From: Neotamlana sargassicola
GTDB lineage: Bacteria > Bacteroidota > Bacteroidia > Flavobacteriales > Flavobacteriaceae
Length of the DNA stretch: 64,000 bases
NCBI RefSeq assembly: GCF_020523965.1
Contig: NZ_JAJAPX010000006.1
Location: 62,001-126,000 of the forward strand
Direction of reading: 5' to 3'
The notes under the pieces were generated by a model. The model did no database searches. It saw only the letters and a program-made list of their open reading frames with translations, and was not told the DNA's origin. Below are positions 47,103 to 55,482 of this stretch, one piece after another. Both the position numbers and the translations under genes were made by a program. Each line of letters starts with the position of its first letter. Position 1 is the stretch's first letter.

Positions 47103-48281
47103 TTAATAATTAAACTCTCCAAACTCACTTTTTATTGTAAGCTTTTTTTCTTTTGATGCTTCCACTCGTCCAATTATTTGAGCGTTAACATTAAACGATT
47201 TTGATATTTCAATAATATCTGTAGCAACATCTGGAGAAACATAAAGTTCCATTCTATGCCCACAATTAAATACTTGGTACATTTCTTTCCAGTTGGTATT
47301 ACTTTGTTCTTGTATTAACTTAAACAAAGGCGGAATTGGAAACAAATTATCTTTTATAATATGATTTTCTTCAATAAAATGAAGAATTTTTGTTTGCGCA
47401 CCACCCGAACAATGCACCATTCCATGTATAGCTTCGCTATTATATTTTGCCAATATTGCTTTAATAATTGGTGCGTATGTACGTGTTGGTGACAACACTA
47501 ATTTACCAGCATCTATTGGTGAATCTTCCACTGTATCGGTTAATTTCACTTGTCCAGAATACACTAAATCTTCGGGTACAGAGGCATCAAAACTTTCTGG
47601 ATATTTTTCGGCTAAATATTTATTAAACACATCGTGTCTTGCAGATGTTAACCCATTACTTCCCATTCCACCATTGTACTCTGTTTCGTAAGTTGCTTGC
47701 CCAAAACTTTCTAAACCAACAATAACATCTCCAGGTTTTATGTTTGAATTATCAATAACATCGCTTCGTTTCATTCTGGCTGTTACTGTAGAATCTACAA
47801 TAATGGTTCGCACTAAATCGCCTACATCGGCAGTTTCACCACCTGTTGAATGAATGGTAACACCAAACTTTTTTAATTCTGATATTAATTCTTCTGTGCC
47901 ATTAATTATTGCAGAAATTACTTCGCCCGGAATTAAATTTTTATTTCTACCGATGGTTGAAGATAACATAATATTATCTGTAGCGCCAACACATAATAAA
48001 TCATCAATATTCATTATTAAAGCGTCTTGAGCAATACCTTTCCATACCGAAACATCTCCGGTTTCTTTCCAATACATATAAGCTAAAGATGATTTTGTTC
48101 CAGCACCATCGGCATGCATGATTAAACAATAGTCATTATCATTGGTTAAATAATCTGGAACTATTTTACAAAATGCTTTAGGAAATAAACCTTTATCTAT
48201 GTTTTTTATGGCATTGTGTACATCTTCTTTTGATGCTGAAACGCCTCGCTGTGCGTATCGTTTAGAAACTTCTTGACTCAT
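47103..48281 (-). CDS. purM: Phosphoribosylformylglycinamidine cyclo-ligase
   Basis: PurM closes the imidazole ring in purine synthesis. I start at ATG 48281 (MSQEVSKRYAQRGVSA), since the upstream extension to 48332 lies within the glnA terminator hairpin. Blocks seen are the ATP-binding ADGAGTKSSLAY, DLLCVGATD and the GGETADVGD segment. Length 392 is that of Bacteroidota enzymes. Upstream on the same strand is the GSIII glutamine synthetase gene. Confidence 0.93.
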   Translation of the reverse strand: MSQEVSKRYAQRGVSASKEDVHNAIKNIDKGLFPKAFCKIVPDYLTNDNDYCLIMHADGAGTKSSLAYMYWKETGDVSVWKGIAQDALIMNIDDLLCVGATDNIMLSSTIGRNKNLIPGEVISAIINGTEELISELKKFGVTIHSTGGETADVGDLVRTIIVDSTVTARMKRSDVIDNSNIKPGDVIVGLESFGQATYETEYNGGMGSNGLTSARHDVFNKYLAEKYPESFDASVPEDLVYSGQVKLTDTVEDSPIDAGKLVLSPTRTYAPIIKAILAKYNSEAIHGMVHCSGGAQTKILHFIEENHIIKDNLFPIPPLFKLIQEQSNTNWKEMYQVFNCGHRMELYVSPDVATDIIEISKSFNVNAQIIGRVEASKEKKLTIKSEFGEFNY

Positions 48282-48318
48282 AATGTTATATTGATGTGCA
48301 AATTTACTTTTTTGCATT

Positions 48319-48348
48319 AAAAAATCCCGCATTTTTATTACGGGATTT
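48319..48348 (-). terminator. Terminator after the type III glutamine synthetase gene
   Basis: AAATCCCG (48322-48329) and CGGGATTT (48341-48348) pair; on the minus strand the stem is followed by a T-run. It lies just after the synthetase stop and before purM. Confidence 0.7.
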
Positions 48349-48352
48349 AATT

Positions 48353-50539
48353 TTATCTTGTAAATAATAATTCGCTGTATTTAGCAAGTGGCCAAATTTC
48401 ATTGTCAACTAGTAATTCTAAACTATCGCAATGAGTACGAATTTTTTCGAAAAAAGGCATTACCTTAAAACAATAAGCCATGGCTTTTTCTTGAACTTTT
48501 TCATTATTATTGGCAACCTCTCTTGCCTTTATCATTTTTGTTACGTTATCGTTTATACCTTCAATATGTTTTGATACTTCTTGAATTAATTTTATTTGCT
48601 CTTTAGCCAATTTATTAAAATCGTTTTCAAAAATAGATTTTAAACCTTGTACATTTTCTATTAAAGTATTTTGATATTTTACTGCCGTTGGTACAATTTG
48701 ATTTCTGGCCATATCGCCTATTACAATACTCTCAATTTGAATATGGGTAATATAGGCTTCCATTTCAATTTCATAACGAGCTAAAGTTTCAATCTTACTC
48801 ATAACTCCCATTTCTTCAAAAAGCGAAATACTTTTCTCCGATATTTTAGCTTCAAGTGCTTCTGGTGTAGTTCTGTTGTTACTTAAACCTCGTTTTTTAG
48901 CTTCGTCTTCCCATATTTTTCCGTAGCCATTACCTTCAAATAAAATGGCTTTTGTATCTTTTATATACTCTCTAAGAACATTAAAAATAGCCTCGTCCTT
49001 TTTTAAATCTTTTTTACCTATTAAATTATCAACTTCTGCTTTAAAATCTTTTAATTGTTTGGCCACAATGGTATTTAAAACCGTCATAGGATTACCACAA
49101 TTAGCCAAAGAACCAACAGCTCTAAACTCAAATTTATTTCCTGTAAAAGCAAAAGGAGATGTCCTGTTTCTATCTGTATTATCCAGTAAAACATCAGGAA
49201 TTTTCCCAACTACGTTAAGTTTAAGTTCTGTTTTTTCTTCAGGAGATAATTTACCTTTTGTTACACCTTCTAGCTCTGCTAAAACTTTTGATAATTGTTC
49301 TCCAATAAATACCGACATTATTGCTGGCGGAGCTTCGTTTGCTCCCAAACGGTGATCGTTACTAGCAGAAGCTATCGAAGCTCTAAGCAACTCCTCATAA
49401 TCTTTAACTGCTTTTATAGTATTTATAAAAAACGTTAAAAATTGTAAATTACTCATTGGTGTTTTACCTGGAGACAATAGGTTTATACCCGTATCGGTCG
49501 ATAATGACCAATTGTTATGCTTTCCCGAGCCATTAATGCCGGCAAATGGCTTTTCGTGTAACAAAACTTTAAAATTATGTCGTCTTGCCACACGCCCCAT
49601 AATATCCATTACTAAAGCATTATGATCTACTGCTAAATTGGCTTCTTCAAAAATAGGAGCCAATTCAAATTGATTTGGCGCGACCTCGTTATGCCTTGTT
49701 TTTACAGGAATACCCAACAATATGCATTCGTGCTCTAGGTCTTTCATAAAATTAAAAGCACGTGTTGGTATAGCTCCAAAATAATGATCATCTAACTGCT
49801 GCCCTTTGGCCGAAGAATGCCCCATTAAAGTTCTTCCTGTTAACAATATATCTGGCCTGCTTGCAATAAGCTCTCTATCTACTAAAAAATACTCCTGTTC
49901 CCAACCTAACGAAGACGTTACTTTTTTTACATTCTTATCGAAGTACTTCGCAACGTCTGTTGCAGCTTCATCAATAGCATGTAAAGCTTTTAAAAGTGGT
50001 GTTTTATAATCGAGAGCCTCTCCTGTATAAGCAACAAATATAGTTGGAATACACAAAGTTGTTCCATATATAAAGGCCGGCGAAGTTGGATCCCATGCCG
50101 TGTAACCGCGAGCCTCGAAAGTATTGCGAATACCTCCACTTGGAAAACTAGAAGCATCGGGTTCTTGTTGCACTAAAGAGCTTCCATCAAATTTTTCAAT
50201 CCCTAAGCCATTGTCTTTTAATTCAAAAAAAGCATCATGCTTTTCGGCTGTACTTCCTGTTAAAGGTTGAAACCAATGTGAATAGTGCGTAACTCCTTTT
50301 GATAATGCCCAATCGCGCATAGATGCTGCTACTTGGTCGGCAACACTTCTTTCTATTTTTTTTCCACGCTTTATAGCATTCATAACACCTTGCATAGCCT
50401 CTGTTGTAAGGTATTTTTGCATGGTGTTTTCATTAAACACATTATTACTAAATAATTCAGAACGTCTTTTTTTACTATCAAAAAATATAGGTTTGTTAGC
50501 TAAAGACTTTTTCAAAGCATGAAAACGAAGTAATGACAT
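48353..50539 (-). CDS. glnA: Glutamine synthetase type III
   Basis: The 728-residue protein (start ATG 50539, MSLLRFHALKKSL) has the GSIII length. It shows the nucleotide- and metal-binding blocks of GSIII: GRTLMGHSSAKGQQLDDHYFG, KTRHNEVAPNQFELAPIFEEAN, and HEKPFAGINGSGKHNNWSLS. GSIII makes glutamine from glutamate and ammonia in many Bacteroidota. It lies divergent from a type II synthetase gene 256 bases away. Ends with a terminator. Confidence 0.95.
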   Translation of the reverse strand: MSLLRFHALKKSLANKPIFFDSKKRRSELFSNNVFNENTMQKYLTTEAMQGVMNAIKRGKKIERSVADQVAASMRDWALSKGVTHYSHWFQPLTGSTAEKHDAFFELKDNGLGIEKFDGSSLVQQEPDASSFPSGGIRNTFEARGYTAWDPTSPAFIYGTTLCIPTIFVAYTGEALDYKTPLLKALHAIDEAATDVAKYFDKNVKKVTSSLGWEQEYFLVDRELIASRPDILLTGRTLMGHSSAKGQQLDDHYFGAIPTRAFNFMKDLEHECILLGIPVKTRHNEVAPNQFELAPIFEEANLAVDHNALVMDIMGRVARRHNFKVLLHEKPFAGINGSGKHNNWSLSTDTGINLLSPGKTPMSNLQFLTFFINTIKAVKDYEELLRASIASASNDHRLGANEAPPAIMSVFIGEQLSKVLAELEGVTKGKLSPEEKTELKLNVVGKIPDVLLDNTDRNRTSPFAFTGNKFEFRAVGSLANCGNPMTVLNTIVAKQLKDFKAEVDNLIGKKDLKKDEAIFNVLREYIKDTKAILFEGNGYGKIWEDEAKKRGLSNNRTTPEALEAKISEKSISLFEEMGVMSKIETLARYEIEMEAYITHIQIESIVIGDMARNQIVPTAVKYQNTLIENVQGLKSIFENDFNKLAKEQIKLIQEVSKHIEGINDNVTKMIKAREVANNNEKVQEKAMAYCFKVMPFFEKIRTHCDSLELLVDNEIWPLAKYSELLFTR

Positions 50540-50745
50540 AGTTTTTATATGTTTTTGGCAAAAATACACACGAAAAACTAAAAATGATTTAAAAAAAGAA
50601 AAATTCTTATTAACACTTTTTCAGTTTTCATAAAAATAAATATACTTTTTTTAATATATCCCTTAAAAAAATGGGGTTTAAATAAAAATTTATTTAGCAA
50701 TAGTTAAAACACCCCTATTAAATTTAGAGTAACAACATAAAAATT

Positions 50746-50753
50746 TATATTTG
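50746..50753 (+). promoter_or_regulatory. -7 box for the type II synthetase gene
   Basis: TATATTTG matches TAnnTTTG exactly, 42 bases before the ATG at 50796. No TTG lies at -33. The intergenic region serves both synthetase genes. Confidence 0.5.
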
Positions 50754-50795
50754 TGTGGATATAACTAACTATTATTTATTAATTAAACATACATT

Positions 50796-51818
50796 ATGGC
50801 AAAAATTAAATTGGAATACCTTTGGTTAGATGGGTATTTCCCAACTCAAAACTTGAGAAGTAAGACAAAAGTAGAAGAGCATGAAGATTTTAAAGGAACT
50901 TTAGAAGAATTAGGAAACTGGTCTTTTGATGGTTCATCAACTAAGCAAGCAGAAGGTGGTTCTTCAGATTGTTTATTAGTTCCTGTAGCTATTTATCCAG
51001 ATCCAGATAGAAAAGATGGTTATTTAGTAATGACTGAAGTTATGAATGCTGATGGTACACCACATGAGTCTAACGGTAGAGCTACTATTGATGATGAAGA
51101 TGATGATTTCTGGTTTGGTTTTGAGCAAGAATACTTTATTATGGATACAGAAACCGGTTTACCTTTAGGTTTCCCTGTTGGCGGTTATCCTGCTCCACAA
51201 GGTATGTACTACTGTTCTGTAGGAGGAAAAAACACTCACGGAAGACACTTAGTTGAAGAGCACGCAGACCAATGTATTGCTGCTGGATTAAACTTTGAAG
51301 GTATTAACCAAGAAGTTGCATGTGGACAGTGGGAATTCCAATTATTCGCTAAAGGTGCAAAAAAAGCTGGAGATGAAATTTGGGTTGCTAGATATTTATT
51401 ACAACGTTTAACTGAAAAATACGGTTACTACATCGAGTATCACCCAAAACCTCTAGGTAAAGATATGGACTGGAATGGTTCTGGTATGCACGCTAACTTC
51501 TCTAACACTACTTTAAGAACTTGTGGTTCTAAAGAAACTTACGAGAAAATTTGTGAAGCGTTTAGACCTGTTGTAGACGAGCATATTGCTGTTTACGGTG
51601 AGTTTAACGACCAACGTTTAACTGGTTTACACGAAACTGCTGCTATTACAGATTTCTCTTATGGAGTTTCTGATAGAGGAGCATCAATTCGTATTCCATT
51701 AATTACTGTTGAAAAAGGTTACAAAGGATGGTTGGAAGACAGACGTCCTGCATCTAACGGTGACCCATACAAAATTGCTGCGGTAATTATTAAAACTGTA
51801 AAATCTGCAAAGGTTTAA
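50796..51818 (+). CDS. glnA: Glutamine synthetase type II
   Basis: The 340-residue protein is a eukaryote-like GSII: LEYLWLDGYFPTQNLRSKTK, WSFDGSSTKQAEGGSSDC, GFEQEYFIMD, HGRHLVEEHADQC and ETAAITDFSYGVSDRGASIRIP. The same reaction as the GSIII, but an unrelated subunit type (decamer in eukaryotes). Translation signals are typical. Followed by a strong terminator. Confidence 0.95.
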   Translation: MAKIKLEYLWLDGYFPTQNLRSKTKVEEHEDFKGTLEELGNWSFDGSSTKQAEGGSSDCLLVPVAIYPDPDRKDGYLVMTEVMNADGTPHESNGRATIDDEDDDFWFGFEQEYFIMDTETGLPLGFPVGGYPAPQGMYYCSVGGKNTHGRHLVEEHADQCIAAGLNFEGINQEVACGQWEFQLFAKGAKKAGDEIWVARYLLQRLTEKYGYYIEYHPKPLGKDMDWNGSGMHANFSNTTLRTCGSKETYEKICEAFRPVVDEHIAVYGEFNDQRLTGLHETAAITDFSYGVSDRGASIRIPLITVEKGYKGWLEDRRPASNGDPYKIAAVIIKTVKSAKV

Positions 51819-51838
51819 TAAATCTGTTTTATTCATAA

Positions 51839-51880
51839 AAAAAGGGCTTAACATTATAATTGTTAAGCCCTTTTTATTTT
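51839..51880 (+). terminator. Strong rho-independent terminator after the GSII gene
   Basis: AAAAAGGGCTTAACA (51839-51853) pairs with TGTTAAGCCCTTTTT (51861-51875) around a 7-base loop, followed by ATTTTTC. Confidence 0.9.
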
Positions 51881-52018
51881 TCTGTGAACTCTTACACCAT
51901 TAAATTAAACCAGAAAACTTCTTAATTATTTTACATTAATTAAATTGTCAGAGCTAATTGATTAGGACAAAAACATGGCAATATTCCTATTCTATAACTT
52001 TGTGGGAAAAGTAAATTA

Positions 52019-52969
52019 TTAAAACTTATCTTTAGTAAAAACTAAAAACATAAAAACACCATAAGCTAAAACCAAAACAAACCCTTTTACTCTACTTATT
52101 TGAAGTCGTTTTGGTAAAAATACCAGTGGTATTAACACAGCTGCAAAACCTAACATCCAGAAAAAATCGCTGTTTAAAATTTGAGGTTCGGTAACAGGAA
52201 TAGGTTTTACTATTGCTGTTAAGCCTAAAACCGAAGCAATATTAAAAATATTAGAACCTATTAAATTACCTAAAGAAATGGCTTTTTCTTGCTTTGCAGC
52301 AGCAATTACAGAAGCTGCTAATTCTGGAACACTTGTACCTATTGCTATTAATGATACACCTATAACGGCTTCGCTAACACCAATAGAACGTGCAATAGTT
52401 TTAGAACCCTCTACCAACCATTCGCTTCCAAAATATAATGCCGCGGCGCCAATTAATAACCAAATTACAATTTTAAAATTTGATGTATTTGAAAGCTTAT
52501 CATCTACTTCTTCTGGTATGGCATCTTGTTTTGCATTTTTTATTAAAATGAATAAAAACACAACTAAACCTACAAATAAAATACCACCTTCTATAGCCGA
52601 AAGTAAATTGTCGTTTTTCAAGAAATAGTACAAAACAATTGAAAACAGCATCATTGCTGGCCAATTTAATTTGTAAAACGATTTATCTACTGCAATGGCA
52701 CCTACCATAGCCGTTACACCTAATACCAAACCTATATTAGCAATGTTCGAGCCTACTACATTATTAATGGCAATGGCCGGCGAACCAGACATGGCCGCTT
52801 GTAAACTTACTAGTAATTCTGGCGCAGAAGTTGCAAAACTCACAACCGTCATCCCAATTACCATTTTAGATATATTAAATTTAAATGATAACGCCACAGA
52901 CGAACGTACTAAAAACTCGCCACCAATTACCAACAGTACAAAACCTAATATTACCCAAAGTAAACTCAT
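52019..52969 (-). CDS. Calcium/sodium exchanger (CaCA family)
   Basis: The 316-residue protein has ten predicted membrane helices in two inverted halves. Each alpha repeat is visible: VVSFATSAPELLVSLQAA ... VVGSNIANIGLVLG in the first half and LIAIGTSVPELAASVIAA ... LIGSNIFNIASVLG in the second. These line the ion site with the Glu of the (A/G)TSxPE motifs. Cytoplasmic membrane; exports Ca2+ in exchange for Na+ or H+. The region upstream (plus direction) leads to the blaI promoter. Confidence 0.92.
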   Translation of the reverse strand: MSLLWVILGFVLLVIGGEFLVRSSVALSFKFNISKMVIGMTVVSFATSAPELLVSLQAAMSGSPAIAINNVVGSNIANIGLVLGVTAMVGAIAVDKSFYKLNWPAMMLFSIVLYYFLKNDNLLSAIEGGILFVGLVVFLFILIKNAKQDAIPEEVDDKLSNTSNFKIVIWLLIGAAALYFGSEWLVEGSKTIARSIGVSEAVIGVSLIAIGTSVPELAASVIAAAKQEKAISLGNLIGSNIFNIASVLGLTAIVKPIPVTEPQILNSDFFWMLGFAAVLIPLVFLPKRLQISRVKGFVLVLAYGVFMFLVFTKDKF

Positions 52970-53061
52970 AAAAAATATTTTTTTGCGAAGATAATTAAAG
53001 TTGAAACTATTTTGCTAAAACTTTTGCGATTGCACTTAATATGTTGAAATAACTTAAAATT

Positions 53062-53115
53062 TAGTTAAATAACTATTTATTTAGTTTTATAACTACAAAA
53101 ATAGTTTTATATTTG
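53062..53115 (+). promoter_or_regulatory. Triple TAGTT operator array and -7 box of blaI
   Basis: TAGTTAAATAACTA (53062-53075) and TAGTTTTATAACTA (53082-53095) are perfect dyads. A third copy, TAGTTTTATATTTG (53102-53115), keeps the left half and merges into the -7 box TATATTTG (53108-53115). Their starts are 20 bases apart, two helical turns. BlaI-family dimers bind such short dyads; here the binding would cover the promoter. Confidence 0.7.
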
Positions 53116-53117
53116 AA

Positions 53118-53196
53118 TTGCGTTAGGGATTGCAGCGGCATCCTTTTTTTGAGGCACGAGAAAAAAGATATAGCGTAAAGCCCGCCCGAACGCCAA
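53118..53196. repeat. Dispersed structured intergenic element, copy B
   Basis: It shares TTGCGTTAGGGATTG at the left and AAAGCCCG plus AACGCC at the right with copy A (872-958). Outer pairing: GCGTT with AACGC, and GGG with CCC. The middle forms an ATC-T-run/A-run-GAT hairpin. It lies between the blaI -7 box and the blaI start codon, so it would form the blaI leader RNA. Orientation relative to the next gene is opposite to copy A. Confidence 0.65.
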
Positions 53197-53208
53197 AAAA
53201 CTACAACT

Positions 53209-53568
53209 ATGGAAAAATTAACTAATAAAGAAGAAGAAATAATGCACATTTTATGGAAGCTAGAAAAGGCTTTTGTTAAAGATGTTATGGCAGAAATTAA
53301 AAGCGAAAAACCGCATTACAACACCTTATCGACCATAATTAGAAAGCTGGAAGACAAAGGTTTTGTTGCTTATAATGCTTACGGAAAAACGCACCAGTAC
53401 TACCCTATTGTTACAAAAGAAGCTTACAGACAGAAGTTTATGAATACCGCCATAAATAACTACTTTAATAATTCTTATAAAAATATGGTATCGTTTTTTG
53501 CTAAAGAAGAAAAAATAAGTGTTGACGACCTTAAGGAAATTATTGCATTAATAGAAAACGAGAAATAA
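53209..53568 (+). CDS. BlaI/MecI/CopY-family repressor
   Basis: The 119-residue protein has an N-terminal winged helix (LTNKEEEIMHILWKLEKAFVKDVMAEI, YNTLSTIIRKLEDKGFVAY) and a helical dimerisation tail. Family members repress their own operon and are inactivated by cleavage through a BlaR1-type sensor. The BlaR-like gene follows after one base. Three phased TAGTT sites overlap the promoter, consistent with autorepression. Confidence 0.9.
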   Translation: MEKLTNKEEEIMHILWKLEKAFVKDVMAEIKSEKPHYNTLSTIIRKLEDKGFVAYNAYGKTHQYYPIVTKEAYRQKFMNTAINNYFNNSYKNMVSFFAKEEKISVDDLKEIIALIENEK

Positions 53569-53569
53569 C

Positions 53570-55252
53570 ATGGCGTATTTACTAAAAGTTAGCGCCATTG
53601 TTGGCCTGTTTTACCTTATTTATAAACTTTTGTTGCAAAAAGACACCTTTTTTAAACAAAATAGATGGTTTTTACTTTTTGGTTTAGGAGTTTCGTTTTT
53701 AATGCCGCTGTATGTTATAACCGAGTATGTTACTTACACGCCTATGGTTTTAAGCGATTTTACTTTTAACACCAAAACTATTGCAACTACAAAAACCTTT
53801 AGTTTTATTGATTTTTTGCCTTATTTATATATTACCGGTGCAACCATATTTTTAGTTAGGTTTTTAATTCAATTTACTGCCATATTTAAAATAATTAAGA
53901 ACCCGAGTAAAAGAAAAGAAGGTCAATATATTTTTATTGAAAGCGACACCGCAGCGTCTCCGTTTTCATTTTTTAACTGGATTGTTTACAACCCAGAACA
54001 ATTTAGCCAAACCGAATTACAACAAATTATAACTCACGAAAAAATTCATGCGAAACAAAAGCATTCTTTCGATGTTATTTTAGCTAATTTGGCTTGTGTT
54101 ATTCTTTGGTTTAATCCGTTTATATGGTTATATCAAAAAGACTTAAAACAAAACTTAGAGTTTTTAGCAGATTATTCGGCCTTCAAAGCGGTGGCTTGCA
54201 AAAAACAATATCAATACACATTACTTAAACAAAGTTTACCAACTAATCAATTGGCTTTAAGTAATGCTTTTTATAATTCATTAATCAAAAAACGAATCGT
54301 TATGTTACACAAATCAAAATCAAACAACATGAATCGCATTAAATGTTTGGCTGTATTGCCGTTAATTGCTCTGTTTTTAATGAGCTTTAATACTAGAACT
54401 GTTTATGTTGAAAAAGAAATTTCTATGGAAACTAAACCAGAATTTACAACTAGTTTCACCGAACATTTTGAAGCAATTTTACAAAAAAACAGCACCGAAG
54501 CCGATTTAAACAAAATAATAAACACCCTAAAAGAACAAGGTGTTACCATTAAATTTAAAGGCTTAAAAAGAAATGCTAACGGCGAAATAACTGCCATAAA
54601 AATTGATGCTAAATCTAAAACCTCTAAGGCTAATTATAATATAAACGCTAACGAAGCCATTATACCTATTAAAATAAGTTACAACCCAGAGAACGAGTCT
54701 ATTAACATCTCTGAAACAAAGGCTAAAACAGAATCTATTTTTATAAGCTCAACGGGTGATGCTGTAAATGTAAAAAGTAGCGAAAATGCCAAGGTAAAAG
54801 TTATTAAAATAAAAGAAGATGGCACTAAAAGCGTTTTTGCAACAAGCCAGCGAGATTCTATAATTTATATAATTGATGGTGTTGAAGGTAAAAAAGAAGA
54901 TGCAGAAGCTTTAGAGCCTTCTAAAGTAAAATCTATAAATGTTATTAAAGATGAAAACGTTTTAGAAAAACATGGTATCTCTAAAGCCGTAATAGAAATT
55001 TTTACAAAAGATGAAACCGATACAAAAACAAGCAACAAAAACATTAAAATCATTAAACGAAATAGTGGGCTTAATGGTTTGCCAAAAGACTTGCTAGTTA
55101 TTGTAGATGGTAAAGAAATTGACAGCGAAAAACTTATAGATTTGAATTCAGATGAAATTAAATCTGTAAATGTTTTAAAAGATGCAACTGCCGTTAAAGA
55201 ATACGGCGAAAAAGGTAAAAACGGTGTAATTATTATTGAAACTAAAGAATAA
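53570..55252 (+). CDS. BlaR1-like M56 metallopeptidase fused to SusC-type plug repeats
   Basis: The N-terminal half has membrane helices and the zinc-protease motif HEKIH (His156, Glu157, His160) with a further Glu197 ligand in LEFLADYSA; residues about 155-200 form the M56 domain. The last 140 residues hold two TonB-receptor-plug-like units: IYIIDGVEGKK...VKSINVIKDENVLEKHG and LVIVDGKEIDSEKL...IKSVNVLKDATAVKEYG. The C-terminus ends in NGVIIIETK. The sensor would cleave the adjacent BlaI. It is not a beta-lactam-binding BlaR1: no penicillin-binding domain is visible. Confidence 0.88.
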   Translation: MAYLLKVSAIVGLFYLIYKLLLQKDTFFKQNRWFLLFGLGVSFLMPLYVITEYVTYTPMVLSDFTFNTKTIATTKTFSFIDFLPYLYITGATIFLVRFLIQFTAIFKIIKNPSKRKEGQYIFIESDTAASPFSFFNWIVYNPEQFSQTELQQIITHEKIHAKQKHSFDVILANLACVILWFNPFIWLYQKDLKQNLEFLADYSAFKAVACKKQYQYTLLKQSLPTNQLALSNAFYNSLIKKRIVMLHKSKSNNMNRIKCLAVLPLIALFLMSFNTRTVYVEKEISMETKPEFTTSFTEHFEAILQKNSTEADLNKIINTLKEQGVTIKFKGLKRNANGEITAIKIDAKSKTSKANYNINANEAIIPIKISYNPENESINISETKAKTESIFISSTGDAVNVKSSENAKVKVIKIKEDGTKSVFATSQRDSIIYIIDGVEGKKEDAEALEPSKVKSINVIKDENVLEKHGISKAVIEIFTKDETDTKTSNKNIKIIKRNSGLNGLPKDLLVIVDGKEIDSEKLIDLNSDEIKSVNVLKDATAVKEYGEKGKNGVIIIETKE

Positions 55253-55273
55253 GCGTTTTACGCTCCAATAAGA

Positions 55274-55396
55274 GGCTGTTTAAAAAGTGAAATCTGTCAT
55301 TCTGAATTTATTTCAAAATCTCAAACAAGGATTTTCAAAACACATTAGAATCTGAAACGAGTTCAGATTGACAAAAATGTGACTTTTTAAACAGCC
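55274..55396. mobile_element. MITE-like hairpin with 15-bp terminal inverted repeats
   Basis: GGCTGTTTAAAAAGT (55274-55288) and its exact complement (55382-55396) bound a 123-base element. Inside, TGTCATTCTGAATTTATTTC and a nearby complement with several mismatches (55344-55372 area) form a second, imperfect stem. GTCATTCTGAA-type motifs recur in many flavobacterial genomes. No transposase gene is present, and no target duplication is evident. Confidence 0.6.
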
Positions 55397-55419
55397 CATT
55401 TTATTAAAAAAAAAAATAA

Positions 55420-55435
55420 TGTAACCCTTGTTACA
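55420..55435 (+). promoter_or_regulatory. Crp operator 1, ahead of the crp-like gene
   Basis: TGTAAC-CCTT-GTTACA is a perfect dyad. Its centre is 29.5 bases before TAATTTTA (55457), a -7-like box, and the ATG follows at 55483. Placing the regulator's own gene behind the site suggests autoregulation. Confidence 0.8.
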
Positions 55436-55482
55436 CAAATTAAAAACTTAAAGGCTTAATTTTATGCTCATAATTTAGCCTT

